Below are positions 16,407 to 24,716 of a stretch of DNA of 64,000 bases, one piece after another. Position 1 is the stretch's first letter, and each line of letters starts with the position of its first letter. The position numbers and the translations under genes were made by a program. The DNA comes from Streptomyces xanthochromogenes. GTDB lineage: Bacteria > Actinomycetota > Actinomycetes > Streptomycetales > Streptomycetaceae. Location of the stretch: the NCBI RefSeq assembly GCF_014650455.1, contig NZ_BMUZ01000004.1, positions 655,430 to 719,429 on the forward strand, in the 5' to 3' direction. The notes beneath the pieces are model-generated. The model was not told the DNA's origin and searched no databases. It saw only the letters and a list, made by a program, of their open reading frames with translations.

Positions 16407-16566
16407 CGCGTCGGAGGGATGAAGTCCCTTGTGGAAGGCGGCGATTCGCGTCGGGGGGATGGAGCCCCTTGTGGAAGGCGGCGATTCGCGTCGGGGGGGG
16501 GTGAGGCCCCGTGCCGGGGGATTTGTTCGGAGGAGTGAAGTCGCTTGCGATGGGCGGCGATTCGGA
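16407..16566. repeat. Four imperfect 40-bp tandem repeats between aldehyde dehydrogenase and thiolase genes
   Basis: Units begin near 16407, 16447, 16487 and 16527. Units 1 and 2 are nearly identical (core CTTGTGGAAGGCGGCGATTC); unit 4 is clearly related (GGAGTGAAGTCGCTTGCGA... GGCGGCGATTC); unit 3 has drifted. Each unit places a GAAGTCCCTTGTGG-like core at the same phase. Confidence 0.85.
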
Positions 16567-16639
16567 CCGACCGGTCAAGTCCTGTACGGCGCGGGCACGT
16601 TGAGGTCTCCTGCGCGGACGCCGCCGGCCCCCGGGCCGG

Positions 16640-17821
16640 TCAGCGTTCCAGTACGAGGGCGAGACCCTGGCCCACCCCGATGCACAGGGCCGCGAGGCCC
16701 GTGCCCGAGCCGGCCGCGGCGAGCTGGTGGGCCACGGCCCCGGCGAGGCGGGCGCCGGAGGCGCCGAGCGGATGGCCGATCGCGATGGCACCGCCGCGCG
16801 GGTTGACCACGGCCGGGTCGAGGCCGGGCCATTCGGCGAGGCAGCCGAGCGACTGGGCGGCGAACGCCTCGTTCAGCTCGAAGGTGGTGAGGTCGGCGAA
16901 GCCCTTGCCGGCCTTGGCGAGTGCCGTGCGGACCGCCTCGACGGGCCCGAGCCCGAACAGCTGGGGCTCGATGCCGGTCACGGCGGAGCTCCGGATGCGG
17001 GCGAGCGGTTCGCGCCCGGTGGCGCGCAGGCCCTCCTCGTCGACGAGGAGCAGGGCGGCGGCCCCGTCGTTGAGCGGCGAGGCGTTGCCGGCGGTGACCG
17101 AACCGTCCGTGCGGAAGGCGGGCTTGAGGCGGGCGAGCGCTTCGAGGGAGGACTCGCGGATGCACTCGTCACGGGCGAGCTCGACCCCGTCGTACGGGAC
17201 GACCTCGCCGTCGTACAGGCCCTTGGCCCAGGCCTCGGCGGCCTTGCGGTGGCTCTCCAGGGCGAAGGCGTCCTGCTGTTCGCGGGTGATGCCGTGCCGG
17301 TCGGCGACGAGTTCGGCGCCCTCACCGAGCGAGACCGTCCACTGCTCGGGCATCCTCGGGTTGGTCATGCGCCAGCCGAGGGTGGTGGAGAACATCTGCT
17401 GGTGCCCGGCGGGGAAGGCGCGTTCGGGCTTCTGGAGGACCCAGGGGGCACGGGACATCGACTCGACACCGCCCGCGACGGCGATCGAGGCGTCGCCGAC
17501 GGCGATGGCGCGGGCCGCCTGGATGACGGCCTCCAGGCCCGAGCCGCACAGCCGGTTGACGGTGACTCCGGGCACCGAGACGGGCAGCCCGGCGAGCAGC
17601 ACGGCCATCCGGGCCACATCGCGGTTGTCCTCCCCCGCCCCGTTCGCGTCACCGAAATACACGTCGTCGATGCGGGCCGGGTCGAGCTCCGGGGTCCGGT
17701 CCACCAGGGACCTGACCACATGGCCGGCGAGGTCGTCGGGCCGCACCGCCGCGAGGGCGCCGCCGAACTTGCCGATCGGGGTGCGGACGGCGTCGACGAT
17801 GTACACGTCGCGGATGCTCAT
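16640..17821 (-). CDS. pcaF: Acetyl-CoA C-acyltransferase, 3-oxoadipyl-CoA thiolase type
   Basis: 393 residues, full-length thiolase. Nucleophile Cys in VNRLCGSGLEAV, GGVESMSRAPWV loop, ELNEAFAAQ, GGAIAIGHPLGASGAR with the active His, and the second Cys in ALCIGVGQGLALV. Length and the GEDNRDVARM motif agree with PcaF/PaaJ-type 3-oxoadipyl-CoA thiolases; the neighbouring aromatic aldehyde dehydrogenase supports aromatic ring degradation. No pcaIJ genes are in the window, so an ordinary acetyl-CoA acetyltransferase remains possible. ATG preceded by GGGAGAG. Confidence 0.85.
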   Translation of the reverse strand: MSIRDVYIVDAVRTPIGKFGGALAAVRPDDLAGHVVRSLVDRTPELDPARIDDVYFGDANGAGEDNRDVARMAVLLAGLPVSVPGVTVNRLCGSGLEAVIQAARAIAVGDASIAVAGGVESMSRAPWVLQKPERAFPAGHQQMFSTTLGWRMTNPRMPEQWTVSLGEGAELVADRHGITREQQDAFALESHRKAAEAWAKGLYDGEVVPYDGVELARDECIRESSLEALARLKPAFRTDGSVTAGNASPLNDGAAALLLVDEEGLRATGREPLARIRSSAVTGIEPQLFGLGPVEAVRTALAKAGKGFADLTTFELNEAFAAQSLGCLAEWPGLDPAVVNPRGGAIAIGHPLGASGARLAGAVAHQLAAAGSGTGLAALCIGVGQGLALVLER

Positions 17822-17962
17822 CGGGTCTCTCCCACGGATCTCTTCACCGCTCCGCGGCCACCACAGCAGCCTGTTCGTCCAGTGAAGTGATGTTCATGAT
17901 TGGCTGCGCCCGAGTCTCTGCCCCTCGCCGTCCGCTGTCAACGGGCCCCGGCCGGAACCCGA

Positions 17963-18262
17963 TCAGCCACCGGGCCGGGGCGGGACGTCCCTGACCACGG
18001 CGGTCAGACCGATGTCCAGTTCGGACCCGTCGACGAGCAGCGCCTCGACCGCCCGCCCGGCGGAGTCGATCTCGGCCTCGATGCCGTGCCCCGCGTAACG
18101 GGGGTAGCCGGAGACCCCCGTCTCGCCGGTCGCCTCGACGACGGCGGACCGTACGGCGCTGTCGACCACGGAGGCGTCGCCCCGGGATTCGACGTGCTCG
18201 GGAACCAGCAGGATCTCGAAGCGCTGCGGAGGCCGGTTCGCGTACTGCGGTTGATGGCTCAT
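17963..18262 (-). CDS. Small conserved-looking hypothetical protein
   Basis: 99 residues, MSHQPQYANRPPQRFEILLV... . No signal peptide, membrane segment or motif is recognised; acidic, with a mixed alpha/beta look. The frame extends 12 codons further up, but the ATG at 18262 lies 7 nt after a TAGCGT box, the geometry of leaderless transcripts. It ends 141 bp before the thiolase start and follows the LacI gene on the same strand with a 54-bp gap. Function unknown. Confidence 0.62.
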   Translation of the reverse strand: MSHQPQYANRPPQRFEILLVPEHVESRGDASVVDSAVRSAVVEATGETGVSGYPRYAGHGIEAEIDSAGRAVEALLVDGSELDIGLTAVVRDVPPRPGG

Positions 18263-18269
18263 GCTCCGA

Positions 18270-18275
18270 ACGCTA
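18270..18275 (-). promoter_or_regulatory. -10 box (TAGCGT) for a leaderless start
   Basis: TAGCGT on the minus strand, 7 nt before the ATG at 18262; the only GGAG nearby is too close to the ATG to act as a ribosome site. Confidence 0.55.
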
Positions 18276-18316
18276 GACACCCGGCGCCCCTGGCGCACCC
18301 CGTCCCGCGCACCCGC

Positions 18317-19339
18317 TCAGCTGGATTCGCGCGGCAGCGCCCGGGCGCCCATCAGGTCGTGCCGCTCCGGGGCGCCGTCCGGGTCGCGTACCACGCGGTC
18401 GACCAGTTCGGCCAGGTGGCGGCCGGTCACCATCTCGACGTGCACCGTGCTGAGGCGGGGGCGCAGCAGTCTGCCGAGCAGGAGGTCGTCCGCGCCGATC
18501 ACCGCCGTCTCGCCCGGGACATCGATGTCAGCGTCCTGCAGGGCGCGCATCAGGAGCATCGCGTACTCGTCGTTGTAGGCGAACACCGCGTCGAGGCCCA
18601 ACTCGCGCCAGCGGGCGGCCAGTTGGGCCGCGGACTCCTCGGTGTACGCCATCGGCACCGGCTCGACGACAGCGTCCGTGCCGTGCACGGCCTTGCGGGC
18701 GCCGGCCAGGCGGGGTCGGGAGAAGAGTTCGAGGCCGGGCTCCTCGGGGATCAGCACGCCGATCCGGCGGCGGCCCCGCTCGCGGAGGTGGGCCACGGCG
18801 CTCCCGCCGACCTCGCGCTGGTCCATCACGAGCGCGTGGGCGCCCTCGACGCGCTGCGGGCCCAGCGTTATGACCGCCCGGGCCCCTGAGCGCTTGAGGA
18901 GCTGGACGCCCTGCGGGGTGAGCTCGATCTCACCGAGCGAGACCACCGCGACCGGCCGCAGTTCGGCCCACGCACGGGCCGCCTCGTCGGCGCCGAGCCC
19001 GAGGCTGCCGTACTGCACGACCGTGTAGTCGAGCCGGCGCAACTCCCACTGGAGCTCGTTGAAGAACCGGCTGTAGAGCGGGCCCACCGGGATGTGGGCC
19101 GTCGGCAGCAGCACGATGCGGGTGTGCCCGGCGCGCAGGCTGCGGGCCGCGGCGTGCGGGACGTAGCCCAGTTCCTCGGCGGCGGCCCGGACCTTGATCC
19201 GGGTGGGCTCGCTGATCCGCACCGCCGAGGTGTTGTTGAGCACGTAGCTCACGGTCGCCCGGGAGACCCCGGCGAGCCGGGCCACATCGGCACTGGTCGG
19301 GACGGGACGGTCGGCAGGCTGCTTGGGTGTCTGGCTCAT
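18317..19339 (-). CDS. LacI-family transcriptional regulator
   Basis: 340 residues. N-terminal HTH: TSADVARLAGVSRATVSYVLNNTSAVRISEPT, with hinge helix VPHAAARSLRAGHT, then a periplasmic-binding-like effector domain (residues about 65-335). Start chosen at the ATG 19339 (MSQTPK): GGAAAG lies 12 nt upstream; the ATG at 19351 has that sequence directly adjacent, with no spacing. Divergent from an MFS transporter, with a palindromic operator candidate between them. It probably represses the transporter and itself in response to an unknown sugar-like ligand. Confidence 0.9.
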   Translation of the reverse strand: MSQTPKQPADRPVPTSADVARLAGVSRATVSYVLNNTSAVRISEPTRIKVRAAAEELGYVPHAAARSLRAGHTRIVLLPTAHIPVGPLYSRFFNELQWELRRLDYTVVQYGSLGLGADEAARAWAELRPVAVVSLGEIELTPQGVQLLKRSGARAVITLGPQRVEGAHALVMDQREVGGSAVAHLRERGRRRIGVLIPEEPGLELFSRPRLAGARKAVHGTDAVVEPVPMAYTEESAAQLAARWRELGLDAVFAYNDEYAMLLMRALQDADIDVPGETAVIGADDLLLGRLLRPRLSTVHVEMVTGRHLAELVDRVVRDPDGAPERHDLMGARALPRESS

Positions 19340-19409
19340 CGCGATCGGCATCTTTCCAGACGCGTCCGGGCCGGGGTCTAGCGGATGGCCTGAATTCGAT
19401 GCTACACAG

Positions 19410-19440
19410 TGCTTACACGAGCAGTTGACACGTGTAAGCA
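19410..19440. promoter_or_regulatory. LacI-type operator/promoter between regulator and MFS gene
   Basis: Perfect 10-bp inverted repeat TGCTTACACG (19410-19419) / CGTGTAAGCA (19431-19440). The right arm sits in an inner palindrome centred on ACACGTGT (19428-19435) with central CG, the usual LacI-family operator form, and overlaps a consensus -35 TTGACA (19425-19430) directed toward the MFS gene. Confidence 0.7.
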
Positions 19441-19614
19441 TGAGTCATGAACCAGCCGGGTCGTGGCCCCGCCGGTCGGAGGCCGTCGTCCCGTCGGTCA
19501 CCGGTGTCACCAGGAGTCCTCCGCCGTCCGGAACCTTCGTTCCGCGCCGGTCGGGCCCCGCGCCGCACGCGCTCGTGCCCCTCGTCCGCCTCTTCCCACT
19601 CCTCGGAGGGCAGC

Positions 19615-20862
19615 GTGGCCCTTTCCTCCCCCGGTACCGGCATCCCCCTGGCCGTCACCGAACCGGCTTCCCGGCCCGCACGCGGGCTGCTTCCCCTGCT
19701 GCTGCTCGGCAACACCGCGATGTACGCCCTCTACATCGGCGTCCCCGGGGTGCTGCTCGCGCTGCAGATCGAGCACATCGACGCCGCGCACAAGGTCGCC
19801 GATTTCGGCCTCGTCTCCGGTGTCTCGGCGATCTTCGCGACCGTGTTCAACCCGGTGGCGGGCGCGCTCTCCGACCGTTCGGGGCGCCGCAATCCCTGGA
19901 TACTCGGCGGCGGCCTGCTCGCGCTGCCCGTGATGCTGCTGCTCGGCACGGTCCACACTCTGCTGCTCGTGACCATCGTCTGGTGTCTCGGCCAGGCCGT
20001 CCTCAACGTCTACCAGGCCGCTCTCACCTCGGTGGTCCCCGACCGGGTGCCGCTTTCCGCCCGTGGAAAGGCGTCGGCCGCCGTCGGGCTCGGGCTGCCG
20101 TTCGGCTCCACCGTCGGCGCGCTGCTCGGCGCCGCCTTCTCCGACCACTACCGCACCGGATATCTCGTCTTCGGCGCCCTCATCGCCGTGGCCGCGGTCG
20201 TCTTCACGGCCGGGACCCGCGAGGAGAGACGGCCGGCGAAGGCGCCGCTGCCGTTCGCCCGACAGCTCGCCGCGTTCACCGGGGCGCTGCACGACCACGA
20301 CTTCCGCTGGGCGTTCATCGGCCGGGCGCTGCTCGTGCTCGGGTACTTCTCGGTGGCCGGATATCAGCTCTACATCCTCCAGGACCACACCCACCTCCCG
20401 GCGGGCCTCTCGCCCGAGCACGCCGTGGCGGTCCTGACACCGGTCAACGCCGTCGCCATGGTGGTCTCCACCGTGCTCGGCGGCTGGCTGTCGGACCGCC
20501 ACGACCGGCGCAAGCTGTTCGTCGGGGCCTCGGCGGCGCTCTCCGCGGCCGCCCTGATCATCCCGGCCGTCTCGCCGAGCTGGCCCGCGATGATCGCGTT
20601 CGCGGTCGTCAACGGCCTCGGCTTCGGCTGCTACATGGCGGTCGACACCGCACTCGTCACCCTGGTCCTGCCGAAGGCCGAGGACGCGGCCCGTGACATG
20701 GGCGTCCTGAACGTCGCCAACGCGGGCCCGCAGATCGTCGCCCCGTTCGCGGCCTCCCTGATCGTCTCGGCCAGCGGCGGCTACACCGCACTCTTCCTGG
20801 CCGGAGCGGTGCTCTCGGTCCTGGGCGCGCTCGCCGTGCGCCCGATCAGGTCCGTGCGCTGA
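19615..20862 (+). CDS. MFS transporter
   Basis: 415 residues, about twelve transmembrane segments. N-terminal half ends with NPVAGALSDRSGRRNPWILGG, the MFS loop 2-3 signature (GxLSDRxGRR); the equivalent GGWLSDRHDRRK lies between helices 8 and 9. GTG start at 19615 with GGAGGG five bases upstream; the longer frame to 19447 is Arg/Ser-rich and not membrane-like. Divergent from the LacI gene, so probably an inducible carrier for a sugar or related small molecule. An alpha/beta hydrolase follows on the same strand after 159 bp. Confidence 0.88.
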   Translation: MALSSPGTGIPLAVTEPASRPARGLLPLLLLGNTAMYALYIGVPGVLLALQIEHIDAAHKVADFGLVSGVSAIFATVFNPVAGALSDRSGRRNPWILGGGLLALPVMLLLGTVHTLLLVTIVWCLGQAVLNVYQAALTSVVPDRVPLSARGKASAAVGLGLPFGSTVGALLGAAFSDHYRTGYLVFGALIAVAAVVFTAGTREERRPAKAPLPFARQLAAFTGALHDHDFRWAFIGRALLVLGYFSVAGYQLYILQDHTHLPAGLSPEHAVAVLTPVNAVAMVVSTVLGGWLSDRHDRRKLFVGASAALSAAALIIPAVSPSWPAMIAFAVVNGLGFGCYMAVDTALVTLVLPKAEDAARDMGVLNVANAGPQIVAPFAASLIVSASGGYTALFLAGAVLSVLGALAVRPIRSVR

Positions 20863-21021
20863 CAGACGTACGGGTCCGGGGCCCGCGCGCGCCTGACACG
20901 CGCACCGGTCCGGGGTCCGTATCCGTACGGTTCCGGGGCGGGCCCGCACCTGACCGCACCGCCCGCCCCGGGCCCGTACACCCTCCGACCGACGGCAACA
21001 CCCGTACCGAAAGGCAACATC

Positions 21022-21717
21022 GTGCAGCTCAACACCCGCACCTGGGGCGAGGGCGACCGTGTCGCGCTCCTGATCCACGGGATCATGGCCGACCACCGCA
21101 CCTGGCGGAAGGTGGGCCCGGCGCTCGCCGGGCGCGGCTATCGCGTCATCGCGGTGGACCTGCGGGGCCACGGCGCGAGCGGGCGCGGCGAGTACCGCCC
21201 CGAGCTCTTCGCCGACGACCTCGTCGAAACCCTGCCCTCCGGGGCGGAGTTGGCGATCGGCCACTCGCTCGGCGCGCTCTCCCTCTCGCTCGCCGCCGAG
21301 CGGCTGCGGCCGGCCCGCGCGGTCTACTCGGACCCCGCATGGAACGTCAACTCCCCGCAGGAGAGCGTGAGTCCGGAGATCTTCGCCCAGTTCAAGGCGG
21401 CGACCCGGGAGATGGTCGCGGAGCTCAACCCGCGCTGGGAGGAGGAGGACGTCGACATCGAGCTGGCCACGCTCGGGCTCTGGGACGAGAACACGGCTCT
21501 CGGTCTCGCCGCGATGTTCGGCTCGGACCTGGTCCCCGCGAAGGCCGTCGTCCCCTCCCTCGTCCAGCTCGCCGAGGCGAGCTTCCTCTACGACGCGGCC
21601 GAGGCGGCCCGCCTGGAGGCGCGCGGCTTCGAGGTCCGGACGGTCAAGGGCGCCGGGCACACCATCCACCGTGACGACTTCGACGGCTTCATGGCCTCGC
21701 TCGACGGCTGGATCTGA
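21022..21717 (+). CDS. Alpha/beta-fold hydrolase
   Basis: 231 residues. LIHGIMADHRTW (oxyanion HG motif), DLRGHGAS, nucleophile elbow GHSLG and C-terminal GAGHTIHRDD with the catalytic His. Lacks a lid insertion of notable size; cytosolic. GTG start with GAAAGG eight bases before it. Substrate unknown; position downstream of the LacI-controlled transporter suggests it may hydrolyse an imported ester or lactone. Confidence 0.87.
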   Translation: MQLNTRTWGEGDRVALLIHGIMADHRTWRKVGPALAGRGYRVIAVDLRGHGASGRGEYRPELFADDLVETLPSGAELAIGHSLGALSLSLAAERLRPARAVYSDPAWNVNSPQESVSPEIFAQFKAATREMVAELNPRWEEEDVDIELATLGLWDENTALGLAAMFGSDLVPAKAVVPSLVQLAEASFLYDAAEAARLEARGFEVRTVKGAGHTIHRDDFDGFMASLDGWI

Positions 21718-21765
21718 TGTCGCCGGGCGGCCGGACCCCCGTTCCGGCCGCCCGGACGTTCCCAC

Positions 21766-22404
21766 TCAGGCCGGGAGCGCGTCGACCGTGGGCACCACGA
21801 CCCCGAACAGATCGGTGATCGCGGTGAGCGCGGCGGCCTGGAGGTCGTGCGCCGGCAGGACCGTGCCGGCGGGGGTGGCGAGCGAGCGGGTCGCCGTGGT
21901 CTCGGCGACGACCGTGGGCCGGTAGCCGAGGTTGAAGGCGCCCTGTGCGGTGTAGTTGACGCACATGTGGGTCATGAATCCGGCGATGACCAGGTCCTTG
22001 CCGCTGCCCGGGGCGGCGCCGAGCTCGGTGAGGGTCTGCTCCAGGTCGGTGAGGTGGAAGGAGTTGGGGAACTGCTTCACCACCACGGGCTCCCCGTCCT
22101 TCGGGGCCACCTCGTCGCTGATGGCTCCGATGTGGGCACGTATGTCGTACGGTCCGCCCTCGCCACCGTCGTTGATGATGTGCACGACCGGTGCGCCCGC
22201 GGCGCGGGCCTTCTCCAGCAGGCGCGCCCCGGCCGCGAGGGCCTCCTCGGCACCTTCCAGGGCCATCACGCCGGTGCGGTAGGTGTTCTGGTAGTCGACC
22301 AGGATCAGGACGCTGTCGCCGAGCTTCGGCGGCCGGCTGTCGAGGCCGACCACCTCGCGCAGGGGTGCGGAAGGACGGTTGCCGGAGTTCTGTTCGGTGC
22401 TCAT
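21766..22404 (-). CDS. Isochorismatase-like cysteine hydrolase
   Basis: 212 residues. Catalytic triad regions are visible: ILVDYQNTY (Asp), VVKQFPNSFHLTDLEQ (Lys) and GFMTHMCVNYTAQGAFNLGY (Cys). Members include nicotinamidase-like and isochorismatase-like amidohydrolases; this one lies next to a GlxA/AraC regulator, a pairing common for cysteine hydrolases of unknown substrate. ATG at 22404 with GAGAGG upstream; earlier frame positions are not coding. Confidence 0.87.
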   Translation of the reverse strand: MSTEQNSGNRPSAPLREVVGLDSRPPKLGDSVLILVDYQNTYRTGVMALEGAEEALAAGARLLEKARAAGAPVVHIINDGGEGGPYDIRAHIGAISDEVAPKDGEPVVVKQFPNSFHLTDLEQTLTELGAAPGSGKDLVIAGFMTHMCVNYTAQGAFNLGYRPTVVAETTATRSLATPAGTVLPAHDLQAAALTAITDLFGVVVPTVDALPA

Positions 22405-22508
22405 CTGGAGCCTCTCGTAAGGGAATTGATGCATCATCAGGTGGAAGGGTGGTCGTGTTCCGGGCATGGCGAAGCCGTCGGGTTCGCGCTCGGGAGGACT
22501 CGTGGGGG

Positions 22509-23501
22509 TCAGGCGGGCTGGGTGCGGAAGCGGCGGCGGTAGGCGGCCGGGGTGGTCGCGAGCTGGCGTCTGACCGCCCGGTGCAGGGTCTCGACCGAGC
22601 CGAGCCCGGATGTGTTCGCGACCTCGTCGAGCGGGCAGTCGCTGGTTTCCAGCAGGCGCCGGGCCGCCTCCACCCGGGCGGCCTCGACATAGGCGGCGGG
22701 GCTGGCGCCGGTCTCCTGTTTGAAGACCCGGGCGAAGTGCCGCTCGCTCAGACACATGCGGGCCGCGAGGGCCTGGGCCGACAGGTCCTCGTCGAGGTGG
22801 TCGGCGATCCACAGGCGCAGCTCGTCGATGTCGCGCCGGGAGGTGGCGGGCCGGCTGAGCGGCACGGAGAACTGGCTCTGGCCGCCCTGGCGTCTGAGGT
22901 ACATCACCAGCTGCCGGGCCACCGCGAGGGCCACCTCCTCGCCCTGGTCCTCGGCCACCAGCGCGAGGGCGAGGTCGAGGCAGGCGCTGATCCCGGCGCC
23001 GGTCCACAGCCGTCCCCGGTCCGTGCGGACGAAGATGGGGTCCGGGTCGACGGTGACCTCCGGGTGCTCGGCGGCGAGCTGGGCGGCCGTCAGCCAGTGG
23101 GTGGTCACCGTCCTGCCGTCGAGGAGTCCGGCCGCGGCGAGGACGTGGGCGCCCACGCACACCGACGCCACCCGGTGGGCGTGCGGTGCGGTGTCCTTCA
23201 CCCAGGACACGACATCCGGGTCGATGCGGGCGACGGGCCCCGCGTCGGTGAGGTCGACCGCGCCGGGCACGAGCAGGGTGTCCACGCGCCGGCCGACCTC
23301 CGCGAACGACAGGTCGGCGACCAGCCGCACCCCCGCCGAGGTGCGCACCTCGCCGGCGGCGGGGCCGGCGAGGCACACCTCGTACCCGGCGTGGCCGCCG
23401 GTCTCCCGGTTGGCGAGGGCGAAGACCTCGGCAGGTCCGGTGACGTCGAGGAGGTCGACGTCGGGGAAGACCGCGATGACGACCCGGTGCGAAGTGGGCA
23501 T
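22509..23501 (-). CDS. GlxA-family transcriptional regulator (DJ-1/PfpI plus AraC HTH)
   Basis: 330 residues. N-terminal DJ-1/PfpI-like domain (about 5-180) with the SVCVGAHVLAAAGLLDGR elbow containing Cys, and C-terminal AraC-type double HTH (about 230-325: MCLSERHFARVFKQETGASPAAYVEAARVEAA ... LGSVETLHRAVRRQLATTPAAYRRRF). Same strand, 104 bp upstream of the isochorismatase-like gene, which it probably regulates. GAGGA seven bases before the ATG. Confidence 0.9.
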   Translation of the reverse strand: MPTSHRVVIAVFPDVDLLDVTGPAEVFALANRETGGHAGYEVCLAGPAAGEVRTSAGVRLVADLSFAEVGRRVDTLLVPGAVDLTDAGPVARIDPDVVSWVKDTAPHAHRVASVCVGAHVLAAAGLLDGRTVTTHWLTAAQLAAEHPEVTVDPDPIFVRTDRGRLWTGAGISACLDLALALVAEDQGEEVALAVARQLVMYLRRQGGQSQFSVPLSRPATSRRDIDELRLWIADHLDEDLSAQALAARMCLSERHFARVFKQETGASPAAYVEAARVEAARRLLETSDCPLDEVANTSGLGSVETLHRAVRRQLATTPAAYRRRFRTQPA

Positions 23502-23654
23502 GCACCCATCCTCTTCGCACCGCCTCGTGGCCGCAATGACGATTCCCTGTCACATCCGGACATGCGGACATCCGGTCGGCGGGCCGGCCCCGGGCGCCGC
23601 GGCGGTCGCGCCGGTCGGGCCCGTCCCCTTCGCTCCGCCGTCCCGTCCACCGCG

Positions 23655-23716
23655 CCGGGTCGCGCCGGTCCCGGTCGCTTCGGTCCCGGTCGCGACGCCG
23701 GTCTCAGTCGCGGCGC
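23655..23716. repeat. Low-complexity CCGGTC/GGTCGC repeat
   Basis: Repeated GGTCGCGCCGGTC / CCGGTCGC units between the GlxA regulator start and the methyltransferase end. It straddles the methyltransferase stop codon. No hairpin or gene is evident; likely simple sequence drift. Confidence 0.5.
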
Positions 23717-24594
23717 CGGGCGGCCCAGACCGTGCGCTCGGTCCGTACGGCGAGGTCGTCGCGGTGCAGGATGCTCTGCGGGCTTTCGGTGTCGAGGAGT
23801 TGGTCGTACGCCGCGAGGTCCTCGGCCGACAGGTTCCGCACCACGGTGTCGCGCATACGACGCAGGCTCTGCAGGGCATAGCGGCCGACGGCGTCGCTGT
23901 GGGAGCGGTCGAGGTGGACGGTGATCGTGCGGTGGTCCTCGATGGTGAACCCGGCTCCGGCCAGCATGGGCCCCCAGTCGGCGCCGCGGTTCGGCACGTG
24001 CTCGGCGTGGTGGCGCTCGCTCGCGGCGTGGCTGCGCTCCTCCAGACCGGGGCGCTCGGCAGGGGCGTCCTCGGGCAGGAAGCGCGGGAAGCTGGACAGT
24101 TCGACGACGGCGAACAGGCCGCCGGGCACGAGCAGGTCGTGGACCGCCCGCAGGGTGCGGTCCGGGTCGGCCATGTGGTGCATCGAGGCCGAGGCCCAGA
24201 CGAGTTCGGGCGCATCGAGGTCGGGCCAGTCGATGTCGAGGTCGGCCCGCACCGTACGGACCCGGTCGGCCACTCCCTTGTCCTCGGCCTTCTCGCGCAG
24301 GCGCCGCAGATGGTCCGCCGAGCTGTCGACGGCGGTCACCCGGGCCCCGGGGAAGCGGGCGAGCAGGGCGAAGGTGCCGGTGCCGGTCCCGCAGCCCAGG
24401 TCGACGATGTGGTGCGGGTCGGCGGTGAGCGGGAGCGTCGCGGTGATGGAGGCGATGTGCTCGGCGAGCACCGCCGCGTCCAGGTCGAGGATCTCCGCCT
24501 CGCCGTCGGCGTCGTGCCGGAAGGGGTGGGCGTGCGGTCCGTGGCCGTGGCCGGTGTGGTGGTCGGGTGCCGTGTGCGGGCTTGCGTGACTCAT
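23704..24594 (-). CDS. Class I SAM-dependent methyltransferase with His-rich N-terminus
   Basis: 296 residues. Motif I HIVDLGCGTGTGTFALLARFPGARVTAVDSS and the ASMHHMADPDRTLRAVHDLLVPGGLFAVVE block define the Rossmann methyltransferase. Residues 3-25 contain nine histidines (HASPHTAPDHHTGHGHGPHAH), an unusual possible metal-binding tail. The ATG at 24594 lies 7 nt after a TAGCGT box, so it is probably leaderless. Substrate unknown. Confidence 0.85.
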   Translation of the reverse strand: MSHASPHTAPDHHTGHGHGPHAHPFRHDADGEAEILDLDAAVLAEHIASITATLPLTADPHHIVDLGCGTGTGTFALLARFPGARVTAVDSSADHLRRLREKAEDKGVADRVRTVRADLDIDWPDLDAPELVWASASMHHMADPDRTLRAVHDLLVPGGLFAVVELSSFPRFLPEDAPAERPGLEERSHAASERHHAEHVPNRGADWGPMLAGAGFTIEDHRTITVHLDRSHSDAVGRYALQSLRRMRDTVVRNLSAEDLAAYDQLLDTESPQSILHRDDLAVRTERTVWAARRRD

Positions 24595-24601
24595 GACGCC
24601 C

Positions 24602-24607
24602 ACGCTA
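24602..24607 (-). promoter_or_regulatory. -10 box (TAGCGT) for a leaderless start
   Basis: Minus-strand TAGCGT 7 nt before the ATG of the methyltransferase; no Shine-Dalgarno is present. Confidence 0.55.
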
Positions 24608-24716
24608 AGCCGGTCGTGCGGCCGCGGCGCGGCGCGCCCGCGAATGCGCAAGACGATGCCCCGATCGGCTGCCGAACGCGCAAGAGATCCGCCGGCCCGC
24701 GGCGGCCCGGCGATGC

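Noticed and set aside
20863..21021. Terminator in the MFS-hydrolase gap
   Set aside because: Repeated GTCCGGGG-type words occur, but they are mostly direct repeats and give no clear stable hairpin.
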